This document shows positions 30,640-43,201 of a DNA stretch of 64,000 nucleotides, one piece after another; positions within the stretch are counted from its first letter, which is position 1, and the number at the start of each line of letters is the position of its first letter. Source of the stretch: Puniceicoccaceae bacterium. Lineage in GTDB: Bacteria > Verrucomicrobiota > Verrucomicrobiia > Opitutales > Coraliomargaritaceae. The translations under genes and the position numbers were made by a program. The DNA is taken from assembly GCA_017854655.1 (NCBI GenBank), contig JAFMHF010000002.1, positions 1 to 64,000 on the forward strand, given 5' to 3'. The notes below the pieces were generated by a model. It had not been told where the DNA came from, did not search any database, and saw nothing but the letters and a program-made list of their open reading frames with translations.

Positions 30640-31524
30640 CTAGTTGATTCGATGCTCTAGGTCGCCGATCAAGTCTAGCAAGAAGGCGTTGTTTCCGCCC
30701 AGTGCCTCGGCTGCTTCGAGGGCCTCGGCGGTGTGTTTTTTTGCTTCGCGGTAAGCACCGTCGATGCCATGCAGTGCAACGTAAGTGCTCTTGTCGCTGG
30801 CGCTGTCGTTGCCAACTGGCTTGCCGAGCTCTTTGGCATTCGAAGTAGCGTCCAGTATGTCATCGACGATTTGAAAGGTCAGGCCGAGGTGGTAACCCAC
30901 CGCTTCGATCTGCTGCAGCTGCTCTGCTGAGGGGCCGCAAAAACGCAACCCCATCGTTAATGCGGCAGTGAGTAGCGCGCCGGTTTTGTTTTCGTGAATG
31001 TAGCGCAGTGTTTCGGCATCGATTGGTTTACCTTCGTTGTCGATGTCTTCCATTTGTCCTCCGATCAAGTGTTCGCTGCTACTGGCGGTGGCGAGGTCGT
31101 GGACGAGTCCAATGGCGAGGCTCGGTTGTTGGGTGTAGCTCCGCGCCAGTAGCTGAAAGGCGTAGGTCAGTAGGGAGTCGCCGGCCAGCACTGCGGTGGC
31201 TTCGTCAAACTGTATGTGGCAGGAGGGGCGTCCACGACGGAGATCACTATCGTCGATTGAGGGCAGATCGTCATGAATGAGTGTGTAGGTGTGTAGGCAC
31301 TCGATGGCAACTGCTGCTGCGAGTGGATCGGCTTGCGAAGGAAATAGTTCACTTGCCGCGATCACCAGCACAGGGCGAATGCGTTTGCCGCCAGCCTCCA
31401 TAGAGTAGCGCACTGCTGCGTGTAACCGCTCGGGGCGGGTCGATGCGGTGGGAAGCAGTTGCTCAATACCGCGTTCCACTCGTTTTTGATAGGTTGCCAA
31501 TTTTTCTTTTAATGCCTGATTCAC
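30640..31524 (-). CDS. ispA: Farnesyl (polyprenyl) diphosphate synthase
   Basis: The enzyme condenses isopentenyl diphosphate with allylic diphosphates. The first aspartate-rich motif is DDLPSIDDSD (the DDxxxxD form of bacterial FPP synthases) near residue 85, and the second is FQIVDDILD near 220. GGKRIRP near 45 and GGQMEDI near 153 also match. The product is farnesyl or geranylgeranyl diphosphate; sequence alone does not settle which. Farnesyl diphosphate would feed CtaB encoded nearby. The start codon is GTG. Confidence 0.93.
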   Translation of the reverse strand: MNQALKEKLATYQKRVERGIEQLLPTASTRPERLHAAVRYSMEAGGKRIRPVLVIAASELFPSQADPLAAAVAIECLHTYTLIHDDLPSIDDSDLRRGRPSCHIQFDEATAVLAGDSLLTYAFQLLARSYTQQPSLAIGLVHDLATASSSEHLIGGQMEDIDNEGKPIDAETLRYIHENKTGALLTAALTMGLRFCGPSAEQLQQIEAVGYHLGLTFQIVDDILDATSNAKELGKPVGNDSASDKSTYVALHGIDGAYREAKKHTAEALEAAEALGGNNAFLLDLIGDLEHRIN

Positions 31525-31549
31525 TCAGTTACCTTGACTGAAACTAGCT

Positions 31550-32146
31550 ATGAAGGAAAAGCCCATATTTGAAGAAGTTTTCGCCCAGCTGATCCATCAG
31601 CCGCATTTGGGCCGCAAATTATTAATTGGCAGTGCGCTGTCTTTTATACCGATCGTGAATCTCTTTGCGTTTGGTTATTTGTATCGTTTTGCCGCGCAGT
31701 TGCGGCGCACGGGCCAGCTGAGCCTGCCGGAATGGACTGATTGGGCCGGCTTGTTTGCGGATGGGTTGAAATTCGCAGTCGTGTGGTTGGCCTACTGGTT
31801 GCTGCCCTTAATTGTCGGAATGTTCATCGCGACTGGGTTCTGTGCGCTTGGGCTCGGTGCGTTGGCATACATATTCATGGCTTCGGTGTTTTTAGCCGCA
31901 TCGGTGCTATTTTGCGCTGCGCTGTATCGTCTGCAGATGCGTTCCAACTACAGAGATTTGTTGGATGTGATGTTAATTGCCCGGATGAGTTACATGCAGG
32001 CTGTCGAGTTCATTCTGCCGGTGCTTGTTTTTGCTGGGATCTGTGCATTCGCTCTGCCGCTTTATGGTTTCGCCTTTTTTGCTGGATTTCTGTTGTTAGT
32101 GACTCAGACCAGCCTGTGTTACCGATCGCTTGAATCGGGAAAGTAA
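31550..32146 (+). CDS. DUF4013-like integral membrane protein
   Basis: The 198-aa protein has a short cytoplasmic start and about four to five membrane segments (LLIGSALSFIPIVNLFAFGYLY, VVWLAYWLLPLIVGMFIATGF, LAYIFMASVFLAASVLFCAAL, ILPVLVFAGICAFALPLYGF). The pattern IPIVNLFAFGYLYRFAAQLRRTG fits DUF4013 proteins, whose function is unknown. It starts a three-gene run on the plus strand with 20 bases to the next gene. Confidence 0.7.
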   Translation: MKEKPIFEEVFAQLIHQPHLGRKLLIGSALSFIPIVNLFAFGYLYRFAAQLRRTGQLSLPEWTDWAGLFADGLKFAVVWLAYWLLPLIVGMFIATGFCALGLGALAYIFMASVFLAASVLFCAALYRLQMRSNYRDLLDVMLIARMSYMQAVEFILPVLVFAGICAFALPLYGFAFFAGFLLLVTQTSLCYRSLESGK

Positions 32147-32166
32147 CTTTTAAGCACCTTAATATT

Positions 32167-32871
32167 ATGTCTGCTGCCAAAACTCCCAAAGAAGAAGGTC
32201 CCACTTTAGCTGGTATTTCCGTTTCTGCTGTCTTGCTGGCACTCGTCGGTGCCCTGTTAGGGTTTCTATACTTAGCTTCGGTGCCTCCGACATCCTTTAA
32301 ATCTGTGGCAGACCTAAATGCCTATCTGGAAAAAAACCCTGAGCTGAAGTTGTTGGATGTATCTCATTTCGAAGGCCCAGTATCGAGAAGTCGCAGTTGG
32401 GAGCAAAAACGTGAGGTCTTACTGAATGGCAGTGCTACCACGGTCGAACTGACTGCGGGAGAGATCAATGCGTGGATGTCAGCTAAATTTCGTCAGCCCA
32501 GCGCAGCATCAGCAGCTGCGGATGAGACTGGTATTGTGATTCAGCCAGGGGTGCCGAACTTTTTTATCGATGCCTCTGCAGGAGTTTTTTTCAACTTGCC
32601 GACAGAGGTCTCGATCTATGGCAGCACACATGAGCGCATGATGATTGCACAAGGGCATTTTTCTGCGGGCCCAGAGGTGCAGTTTCAAATCAGTGCGCTG
32701 CGTGTGAATAATGCTGCGATCCCAGTAATTGCAGGGCTGGGTAAACAGTTGGTTCAGGTATTGTTGCAGGCCTATTCGGAGACTGATGAATTTGTCGCCT
32801 GCCAAAAAGCATGGGGAAAAGTTGAGTCTGTCGAACTGGTGGGAGACACGATGCGCTTGAAGCTTCGCTAA
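32167..32871 (+). CDS. Single-pass membrane protein of unknown function
   Basis: I recognise no family. The 234-aa protein has one membrane anchor near residue 20 (ISVSAVLLALVGALLGFLYL) and then an extracytoplasmic part with TVELTAGEINAWMSAKF and VPNFFIDASAGVFFNLPTEVSIYG. This recalls lipid- or ligand-binding beta-rich domains, though that is only an impression. It overlaps the next gene by one base (TAATG), so the two are translationally coupled. Confidence 0.6.
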   Translation: MSAAKTPKEEGPTLAGISVSAVLLALVGALLGFLYLASVPPTSFKSVADLNAYLEKNPELKLLDVSHFEGPVSRSRSWEQKREVLLNGSATTVELTAGEINAWMSAKFRQPSAASAAADETGIVIQPGVPNFFIDASAGVFFNLPTEVSIYGSTHERMMIAQGHFSAGPEVQFQISALRVNNAAIPVIAGLGKQLVQVLLQAYSETDEFVACQKAWGKVESVELVGDTMRLKLR

Positions 32872-34031
32872 TGAAATCGTGCACTGGTTTCCAGTTCTTG
32901 CTTTGTCTCGTTCTCGGTTTTCTGCCTCGCTTCGGTGTGGCGCAACCTAGCGAGAGCTTGGACTTTGTCGAGGGTCGCTATTTCGAGGTGGTAGGCACCG
33001 ACAATCGCTCCGTGTCCTTTGTTAATACGCTTGGTGAGCATATCGTCGAACTATGTGCGAGTTACTTGCAGGTGGGCAGCCATGAATTCCCTCAGCGCAT
33101 CTTCGTAGCGCTACGCCCCGAAGAGCACGTCGAGTTTGATGGTGATTATCAAATAAATACTAGGGCGAGGGGGCAGGTCAGCCTGGATTTTCGATGGGAG
33201 TCCGCGCTCAACTTGGAGACAGTATGCCGCGCGCTGACCGAGGCCTATATTGTGCGCTATGCGAATTTTAACTATGGTCCTGAGGCGAGTGAGCGCATCC
33301 GTTATTGGGTGATGTCTGCGCTCGGCTCGCAGAGTTATTTGAGCTTACGGCCTGCGCAGCAGGGCCAGTATATTCAGGAGGCGCGGCAGGCAGGATTATT
33401 AAAGATCACTTCACTACTTTCATTGGAATGGGGGGTCGGTCGCGAGGGCGAATTGTCTCCGCGGCAAGGCTATTGGGTGCTGTATGCAATGCGTCAGCGC
33501 GGTATACTGCGATCTGATATCGGTGCATTACTAGATCGAGCGGTGGCGGGGCAGGACGTGTCCGATGCACTTGAAGTGGCGATTCAACCGACCGATGTCG
33601 ACCAACAACCAAGCACTTTGGATATATGGTGGCAGCGCCAGATGGTCCAGTATTTATCTCAGGATACTGAGTACTACGAGAGCCTGGATGCGTCGCGGGT
33701 GTGGATTGCAGAGTTGGCCAATTTCGATACCTATCGTGCCTCAGGTGGTGACTTGAAAACCCTTATGGGCTTGTGGGAGCAGCGTGATAATCAGAGCTTG
33801 CGCGCTATCCTTACGGCTCGCCGTGAGATTATTGCCCTACGCCTTGAGCGCGTGAACCCCGCCTATTTTAATTCTGCTCAGTCCTTAGGCGCTCTCTACG
33901 AGACCGCACTTGAATCATATCGTCGATTTGAGTTTATCCATGCTTTCACCACTTATCTCAGCGATTGGGAAGATACTAAGCGGCTGCACGATATGACAGA
34001 TGAGCTGCTGGATGCACCATTGAGCGAGTAG
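32871..34031 (+). CDS. Secreted protein of unknown function, possibly gluzincin-derived
   Basis: The 386-aa protein starts with a signal peptide (CTGFQFLLCLVLGFLPRFGVAQ). Its middle part has LETVCRALTEAYIVRY followed by IRYWVMSALGSQSYLSL. The spacing recalls the HExxH...WLxEGxAEY region of peptidase-MA-like proteins, but no zinc ligand remains. The second half is helical and rich in charged residues. It is coupled to the upstream membrane-anchored protein, so the two probably act together outside the cytoplasm. Confidence 0.55.
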   Translation: MKSCTGFQFLLCLVLGFLPRFGVAQPSESLDFVEGRYFEVVGTDNRSVSFVNTLGEHIVELCASYLQVGSHEFPQRIFVALRPEEHVEFDGDYQINTRARGQVSLDFRWESALNLETVCRALTEAYIVRYANFNYGPEASERIRYWVMSALGSQSYLSLRPAQQGQYIQEARQAGLLKITSLLSLEWGVGREGELSPRQGYWVLYAMRQRGILRSDIGALLDRAVAGQDVSDALEVAIQPTDVDQQPSTLDIWWQRQMVQYLSQDTEYYESLDASRVWIAELANFDTYRASGGDLKTLMGLWEQRDNQSLRAILTARREIIALRLERVNPAYFNSAQSLGALYETALESYRRFEFIHAFTTYLSDWEDTKRLHDMTDELLDAPLSE

Positions 34032-34166
34032 TGGACTGCGTGGCGCAGATACGGCTTCGCACTACCGTGATCTCTCTGTCCTGCCTAGATTTTTTTGTCA
34101 GATTTAAGCGCTTCTTGGGCGGTCTTTTTTCAGATCGTTTGCCCAGGACAGGTTAAGAATTATCAC

Positions 34167-35783
34167 TTACATCAGCAGACCAATCAGAATCTTTGCGATC
34201 AATATCATCACGATTAAGGCTACAGGATAGGCGGATACATAACTGATCACTGGTACCTGTGAATCGGTCTTCGAAGTGATAGCTCCAAGAGCCGGGGTCG
34301 ATGTCATACCGCCGCAAATACCACCGAGGGCTTGGAGTGGATCCAGCTTGAAGAGCTTACGAGCCAGTGGCCATGCGAGCATGAGCGGTACGACGCTAAC
34401 GAGCATGCCGAGGCCAAACAGTGTGATGCCATACTGCTCTACTGTGGCTACTAGCGAGACGCCGCCTTCAACGCCTGCATTGGCAAGGAAGAAGACTAGG
34501 CCTAGGTCTTGCAGCAGCAGACGGGTCGGGCGTGGGATATGGCCGACGATGCGGCCGACTTTACCGAAGTGCCCAAGCAAGAGTGCAACCAAGAGTGGGC
34601 CACCGGCGAGACCGAGTGTAATGGGTGTGCTCCCAGGCAGACCGATTGGAATCAAGCCAGCGACGATGCCGAGCGTCAGCCCAGCAGAGAGTGAGAGTAG
34701 GTCGGTCGAATCAGTCGCTGTGCTACGGTGGCCGATCGCTTTGGCAAAGACTTTGAGGTCTTCAGTGCGCCCGACTGTGGTGAGATTGTCGTGGGTCTCA
34801 ATAAGTGTGGCCGTGTTTGGCACGAAGGTCAGTCCACCACGAGTGACACGTGTGATGACCACGCCGTAGTGCTTGAGTGGTGCAAGCTCGTGGATCGATT
34901 GACCTGCGATCTTATGGTCAGTTACGAGGAGGTTCTGGCGCTCGTTCTCCACATCTTTCAATAGTTGGCGATCACTGCGGTGGCCGAGGGTGTCGATCGC
35001 GATGGTGATTTCCTTACTGCGTCCGACTAACAGCAGGAGTTGCCCTTGGCTAAATTCATCACCGTAGCTGAGTGGCATGAGTTGGCCTTCTTTGTAGACG
35101 CGTGAGATCTGGCAGGCGTTGAGGTTGTTAATGCCAGCTTCAGCAATTTTTTTGCCGATAAAATTTTGGTTGGTCACTTCGACTAGCACCGTGACGACAC
35201 GTTCATCGATATTGTCATCCGCTTCGTGCTCGGCGGCGATGGCGTCGAGGTCATGCTTCAAGAGACGTGGTAGCAACTGCACAAACAGTACGACACCGAT
35301 CACGCCAAAGGGGTATGCGATCCCGTAGCCGATACTGACACCTGAGGCGGCGTCTGCTAAACTTTCTGTGGCAGCAGCGAGTGCCGGCGTGCTAGTCAAT
35401 GCGCCAGCGAAGATACCAGTTGCCAAATCTACTGGTAGATCTAGAAGCTTCGCGCCTGCCCAAGTGATCGCACCGCCAATCGCGACGATGACCAGCGCCA
35501 GTTTTCCCAGCGTCGCACCTTCGCGGGCGACCGATGCGAAAAAGCGTCCACCCGCACCGATCCCAACGCAATAGACGAACAGCACAAGTCCGAGTGTGCC
35601 GATGCCGTCGGGGATGCTATAGCCGAGGTGGCCAGCGAGTAGGGCGGTAAATAGAACGCCTGAACTGCCGAGGTTGATCCCTTTGATTGAGATGTTACCG
35701 AGTAGTAACCCCGACGCAATAATCGCGAACAGCGCGATGAGCGGCTGATCGAGTAGCAGTTGATTGATAGCTTCTAGATTCAT
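34167..35783 (-). CDS. AspT/YidE-type transporter with central TrkA-C domains
   Basis: The 538-aa protein shows the duplicated membrane domain of the aspartate:alanine exchanger family. Each half contains a GxxxS/T-P-A-L motif: FAGALTSTPALAAATES near residue 125 and ICGGMTSTPALGAITSKTDS near 495. Between them lie two RCK_C-like modules (VTNQNFIGKKIAEAGINNLNACQISRVYKEG and ITRVTRGGLTFVPNTATLIE). Family members exchange amino or dicarboxylic acids; the substrate here is not predictable. The gene stands alone. Confidence 0.88.
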   Translation of the reverse strand: MNLEAINQLLLDQPLIALFAIIASGLLLGNISIKGINLGSSGVLFTALLAGHLGYSIPDGIGTLGLVLFVYCVGIGAGGRFFASVAREGATLGKLALVIVAIGGAITWAGAKLLDLPVDLATGIFAGALTSTPALAAATESLADAASGVSIGYGIAYPFGVIGVVLFVQLLPRLLKHDLDAIAAEHEADDNIDERVVTVLVEVTNQNFIGKKIAEAGINNLNACQISRVYKEGQLMPLSYGDEFSQGQLLLLVGRSKEITIAIDTLGHRSDRQLLKDVENERQNLLVTDHKIAGQSIHELAPLKHYGVVITRVTRGGLTFVPNTATLIETHDNLTTVGRTEDLKVFAKAIGHRSTATDSTDLLSLSAGLTLGIVAGLIPIGLPGSTPITLGLAGGPLLVALLLGHFGKVGRIVGHIPRPTRLLLQDLGLVFFLANAGVEGGVSLVATVEQYGITLFGLGMLVSVVPLMLAWPLARKLFKLDPLQALGGICGGMTSTPALGAITSKTDSQVPVISYVSAYPVALIVMILIAKILIGLLM

Positions 35784-35841
35784 GACTAATGCGACTATTG
35801 GAATGGCTGAAATGATTCGATATAATCGCAGTGTTTTGGTA

Positions 35842-39247
<3,406 letters not shown>

Positions 39248-39359
39248 ATCTATTTGATTCTGAGCAGGGTTTACGCGTGTGTCGAGTTTGCACCTTGTGA
39301 TTTTGACGATGCATGATTCGACTTGCGGAGATGAACTATCGACAATTTGACAATCTCGA

Positions 39360-39524
39360 ATGGAACGTTTCAAAAATGACCATTTTGCGGGCGATCGCAT
39401 GTCACACGCAATTCGCAATAAGCCGCGGCAAATGCAGCCGGACATGCCGCCACTGAAAGAGAGGACCTTGAAGGCGTTACACGCGCACTATTGGCGGCGT
39501 GCTTTCTGGTATGGGAGTAAGTAG
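39360..39524 (+). CDS. Possible small basic protein (54 aa)
   Basis: This frame is too short for the ORF track. It runs ATG to TAG and encodes a basic peptide with MPPLKERTLKALHAHYWRRA and FWYGSK at its end. It has codon use like the neighbours and no stop-rich look, and it lies divergent to hemY in a 366-bp gap otherwise holding only a hairpin repeat. I know no family for it, and chance is possible. Confidence 0.3.
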   Translation: MERFKNDHFAGDRMSHAIRNKPRQMQPDMPPLKERTLKALHAHYWRRAFWYGSK

Positions 39525-39543
39525 TGCTTAGAGTGAGCTCTCT

Positions 39544-39606
39544 TGGGGTAAACCCAGTCGCTAGGGTATTTGTAGCGAGCCGACTTAACCCGCAATCGCG
39601 GGTACA
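39544..39606. repeat. Hairpin repeat, AGTCGCTA...TAGCGAG family, copy 1
   Basis: The element has a stem TCGCTA/TAGCGA around GGGTATTTG and a second stem CCGC/GCGG near its right end. The same two-hairpin layout and most of the bases recur at 56347-56402. Confidence 0.75.
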
Positions 39607-39613
39607 TCGACGC

Positions 39614-40645
39614 TTACGCGTTCTTCTGGCCCGTCACGACTTCCATCAAAGCTTCGACACATTCGATCTTGGCGCTCGGTATCATACCGTGGCCGAGGTT
39701 AAAGATGAAGCCAGGGTCTTTACCTGCTTGCTCGAGCACGCGGAGTGCTTCGATACGAACGATTTCTGGAGTCGTGGTTAGAGTGACGGGATCGAGGTTA
39801 CCTTGGATCGCGGTGCCGTGCTTAAGTGTGCTGCGCACGCGGTGCAAATTCATAGTCCAGTCGAGGCTGAGGACCGAAGCGCCAGTGTCAATTTGATCGG
39901 CGGCTTTGTGGCCCATACCTTTTGCATAGAGAATCACAGGTACGCGTTTTTTGAGCTCTGAAATAATGTGTCGAATCCAGCGCAGTGACCACGCTTCGTA
40001 ATGCGTGGCTGGGCAAATTGCGCCCCATGAATCGAAGATTTGCAGGGCATCGGCACCTGCGTCGATCTGCATGTGCAGGTATTCGACGATCGCGCTGGTG
40101 AGCTTTTGCATGAGTGCTTCGAACTGCTCTGGCTGATCCCATGCGAGTTTCTTGATAGCAACAAAATCCTTGGCTGACCCACCTTCGACCATGTAGCAAG
40201 CAAGCGTCCAGGGGGAACCGCAGAAACCGAGCAGTGCTTTCTCGTCGCCCATTTTAGTGCGAGTGAGCTTGAGCGCTTCGGCGACGTAGTTGAGCTTCTC
40301 AGTGATTTTTGATGGGTCGAGTGCGGCAATCTTCTCTGGCGTATCGAGTAGGTAGTCCATGCCGATGCCCCCTTGGTCGCGAAAATGATAGCCTTGTCCG
40401 AGTGCTTCAGGGATCACCAAAATGTCAGAGAAGATAACTGCGGCATCGAGGGGAAAGCGTTTCAGTGGTTGCAGTGTGACTTCAGCGGCTAGTTCTGGTG
40501 TGCGCACCATCGTGACGAAGTCGTGCTTAGCCTTGAGTTCGCGATATTCTGGCAAGTAGCGGCCAGCTTGCCGCATCAGCCAGATTGGTGGGCGATCGAC
40601 AGGCTGGCAATGGGCGGCGGCGAGAAAACGTTCACGAGAGTTCAT
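39614..40645 (-). CDS. hemE: Uroporphyrinogen decarboxylase
   Basis: HemE removes four carboxyl groups from uroporphyrinogen III to give coproporphyrinogen III. The 343-aa protein has the two family signatures: PIWLMRQAGRYLPEYR near residue 20 and GFCGSPWTLACYMVEGG near 142. FSDILVIPEALGQG near 70 carries the catalytic aspartate. It lies between hemF and hemY on one strand, separated from hemF by 63 bases. Confidence 0.97.
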   Translation of the reverse strand: MNSRERFLAAAHCQPVDRPPIWLMRQAGRYLPEYRELKAKHDFVTMVRTPELAAEVTLQPLKRFPLDAAVIFSDILVIPEALGQGYHFRDQGGIGMDYLLDTPEKIAALDPSKITEKLNYVAEALKLTRTKMGDEKALLGFCGSPWTLACYMVEGGSAKDFVAIKKLAWDQPEQFEALMQKLTSAIVEYLHMQIDAGADALQIFDSWGAICPATHYEAWSLRWIRHIISELKKRVPVILYAKGMGHKAADQIDTGASVLSLDWTMNLHRVRSTLKHGTAIQGNLDPVTLTTTPEIVRIEALRVLEQAGKDPGFIFNLGHGMIPSAKIECVEALMEVVTGQKNA

Positions 40646-40708
40646 AGTGGTGAAAATTAAGAATGAAAAATTAGGACGGAGCGCGACTATGCGAAGATGG
40701 CAAAGCCA

Positions 40709-41635
40709 TTAGGAACTTTGATTAATTGCGAGCCAATCTTTTGGTTTTAAAAATACGTCGTAGAGCGTGGCTTCGGCAGAACCTGGCTCTGGATGCCAGT
40801 CGTAGTCCCAGCGCACGAGCGGGGGGAGTGACATGAGAATCGATTCGGTGCGACCTTTGGATTGTAGGCCGAAGTGAGTGCCGCGGTCATGGACGAGGTT
40901 GAACTCGACATAGCGGCCACGGCGGTAGAGTTGAAAATTACGTTCGCGCTCGGTATAGGGCGCGGCTTTGCGCTTAGCGACGATTGGCTGATACGCTGGC
41001 ATAAAATGGTCGCCTACGGATTGCATAAAGGCAAAGGCTTGCTCGAAGCCACCGGTGCTGAAGTCGTCGAAAAAGATGCCGCCGATTCCGCGTGGCTCGT
41101 TACGATGCGGAAGGAAGAAGTATGTATCGCAGATGTCTTTGAATTTTGGATACAACTCATTGCCGAAAGGGGCGCAGGCGTCGCGCGCGGTTTTATGCCA
41201 GTGTACGGCGTCTTCGATGTGCCCATAGTAGGGGGTCAGATCAAATCCGCCGCCAAACCACCAGATCGGTTCACCATCTGGTGGCTCTGCATAAAAGAAG
41301 CGTACATTCATATGCGTGGTCGGCACATGCGGATTGAGTGGGTGGCAGACGACTGAGACGCCCATCGCTCGGAATGGTGCACCGGTCAAGTGTGGTCGAT
41401 TAGCAGTCGCAGAGGGGGGCAGACTCGCTCCGTGGACATCGGAAAAATTGATGCCCGCCTTTTCAAACACGGCACCGCCTTCGAGCACGCGCGAGCGCCC
41501 GCCGCCACCTTCGGGGCGGTCCCAATTGTCTTCGCTAAATTGGCAGCTGCCGTCCTCATTTTCGAGAGCAGTGCCAATGCGTTCTTGGAGGTCGAGCAAG
41601 TAGTTGCGGACGATTTCTGGATCTACGGTTAACAT
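40709..41635 (-). CDS. hemF: Oxygen-dependent coproporphyrinogen III oxidase
   Basis: HemF decarboxylates coproporphyrinogen III with O2. Family motifs are [13 protein letters not shown] near residue 105, [14 protein letters not shown] near 125 and [20 protein letters not shown] near 180, followed by [19 protein letters not shown]. From ATG 41635 the protein is 308 aa, close to E. coli HemF (~299). Use of HemF and a cytochrome oxidase indicates aerobic life. It begins the hemF-hemE-hemY group and is divergent from the SDR gene. Confidence 0.97.
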   Translation of the reverse strand: MLTVDPEIVRNYLLDLQERIGTALENEDGSCQFSEDNWDRPEGGGGRSRVLEGGAVFEKAGINFSDVHGASLPPSATANRPHLTGAPFRAMGVSVVCHPLNPHVPTTHMNVRFFYAEPPDGEPIWWFGGGFDLTPYYGHIEDAVHWHKTARDACAPFGNELYPKFKDICDTYFFLPHRNEPRGIGGIFFDDFSTGGFEQAFAFMQSVGDHFMPAYQPIVAKRKAAPYTERERNFQLYRRGRYVEFNLVHDRGTHFGLQSKGRTESILMSLPPLVRWDYDWHPEPGSAEATLYDVFLKPKDWLAINQSS

Positions 41636-41686
41636 GAAAGACAGGAACTTGTTGCAGATTTCGCCGGGGCACAAATACTTTTGAGG

Positions 41687-42625
41687 ATGTCAGTACATCT
41701 TTTACCAGACGCGCTCGTCGCCAATTTGCCTAAATCGGTGATTATTTTTGGGTGTGGTTATATCGGCACCGCTTTGGCGGAGGTATTGTTAGCGGCTGGC
41801 GTGCGAGTCGGTGCATTGACCCGGAACGTCCAGAAAGCCACGCGCTTGCGGGAGTTGGGAGTGCACGAAGTGATTGTTGCTGATTTAGATAGTGATGCTT
41901 GGCATGGTCAGTTTACAGGGGCTTATGAGTCAGTGGTGAATTGCGTGAGCTCGGCTGGTGGCGGCATTGATGGCTATCGAAAGTCTTATCTGGAGGGACA
42001 ACGTTCAATTCTGAAATGGGCAAAGGGGCGCGGCATTCAGAGTTATTTGTATACCAGTAGCACGTCAGTCTATCCGCAGGATGGGGGAGTGAGAGTCGAT
42101 GAAACTGCGGATACTGCCGACGCGCCGCTGACCGGACAGGTGCTGTGTGAGTCAGAGCGGCTACTGGCGGATGCCGCTGATACCTTTGGTGCGTGGTATG
42201 TGTTGCGCCTCGCAGGTATATATGGACCGCGGCGGCACTACCTACTGGATTTATTGCGCGCAGGGGAGTCGGTGATTCCTGGAGTCGGGGACTATTTCCT
42301 GAATTTGATTCATCGCGACGATGTTGTGACAGCTATCTGCACTGCGCTAACATGTCACCCATCGTCAAAATCTGGAATTTATAATGTCTCGGATGATCAA
42401 CCAGCCTCCAAAGCCGAGCTCGTTGCCTGGTTGGCCAAGCAATTGGGGCAAGTACCGCCGCTTTTTGATCCTGAGCATGTATCGCCTCGCTTGCAGCGTC
42501 GAGGCGGGCGGATGCCGAGTCGGCAGATATCAAGCTCGAAGTTTCGCGAGACGTTCAGATGGTCGCCGCAGTATGAGGATTTCCGAGCTGGCTATCGCGA
42601 TCTATTGGGCATAAAAAAGGCATAA
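41687..42625 (+). CDS. Atypical SDR / NAD(P)-binding epimerase-like protein (YeeZ-like)
   Basis: The 312-aa protein begins with a Rossmann site [16 protein letters not shown]. It has [11 protein letters not shown] near residue 128 and [17 protein letters not shown] near 175, typical of extended SDR proteins. The catalytic YxxxK is not seen where expected (VLCESERLL), which fits the atypical YeeZ-like group. Its reaction is unknown. ATG 41687 is used instead of the TTG two codons before. Confidence 0.8.
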   Translation: MSVHLLPDALVANLPKSVIIFGCGYIGTALAEVLLAAGVRVGALTRNVQKATRLRELGVHEVIVADLDSDAWHGQFTGAYESVVNCVSSAGGGIDGYRKSYLEGQRSILKWAKGRGIQSYLYTSSTSVYPQDGGVRVDETADTADAPLTGQVLCESERLLADAADTFGAWYVLRLAGIYGPRRHYLLDLLRAGESVIPGVGDYFLNLIHRDDVVTAICTALTCHPSSKSGIYNVSDDQPASKAELVAWLAKQLGQVPPLFDPEHVSPRLQRRGGRMPSRQISSSKFRETFRWSPQYEDFRAGYRDLLGIKKA

Positions 42626-42680
42626 GTTCATTTAGAAACTGGAGTTGCCAGTTGCAGGCAAATTTATATTCTTATCACTT

Positions 42681-43133
42681 ATGCCCTTAAATAAAGTTCC
42701 AGTTACCATTCTACTTAAAGATAAAAGCACTTCCGTTTATTGTATTGCGGTCAATTCGACCGTGGACGCAGCGGTTTCTGAGATGAATCGGCAACGAGTC
42801 GGTTCAATTATTGTCAAGGATGCCGAGAAAGTGGTCGGGGTTTTTACTGAACGTGATGTTTTGACGCGAATCGTAGCTGCTGGGCGTGATCCGAAGACGA
42901 CTGCTGTGAGTGAGGTGATGACGGCGGACTTCCTTTCGATTACACAGGATACTTCAGTGGAAGACGCAATGCAGATGATGACCGACAAACGCGTGCGTCA
43001 CTTACCGGTTTTTGATGACCAGCAGCTACTCGGACTAATTTCGATCGGCGATGTGACGCGTTGGTTGTTAAAGGTGAATGAGATGGAGGCCGAGAATCTC
43101 CGTAATTACGTCTTTGGAGAGTACCCTGGTTGA
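42681..43133 (+). CDS. Protein with two CBS domains
   Basis: The 150-aa protein consists of a CBS pair: VNSTVDAAVSEMNRQRVGSIIV...GVFTERDVLTRIV and DTSVEDAMQMMTDKRVRHLPVFDDQQLLGLISIGDV. Stand-alone pairs bind adenine nucleotides and regulate partners. The start ATG 42681 is chosen because the TTG upstream adds no family sequence. It precedes the cNMP-FHA gene by 68 bases on the same strand, so the two may be one signalling unit. Confidence 0.9.
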   Translation: MPLNKVPVTILLKDKSTSVYCIAVNSTVDAAVSEMNRQRVGSIIVKDAEKVVGVFTERDVLTRIVAAGRDPKTTAVSEVMTADFLSITQDTSVEDAMQMMTDKRVRHLPVFDDQQLLGLISIGDVTRWLLKVNEMEAENLRNYVFGEYPG

Positions 43134-43201
43134 TTTATTTTGGTTGAATACTTTTCCTGGAACTTCCGCAGCAACCCCTGCTGTCATTTTTTCTATTCCT
43201 A

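Noticed and set aside
34077-34152. CTGTCCTG...CAGGACAG inverted repeat with T-runs between two convergent genes
   Set aside because: Arms are only 8 bp with 60 bases between; too weak to call as terminator or repeat.
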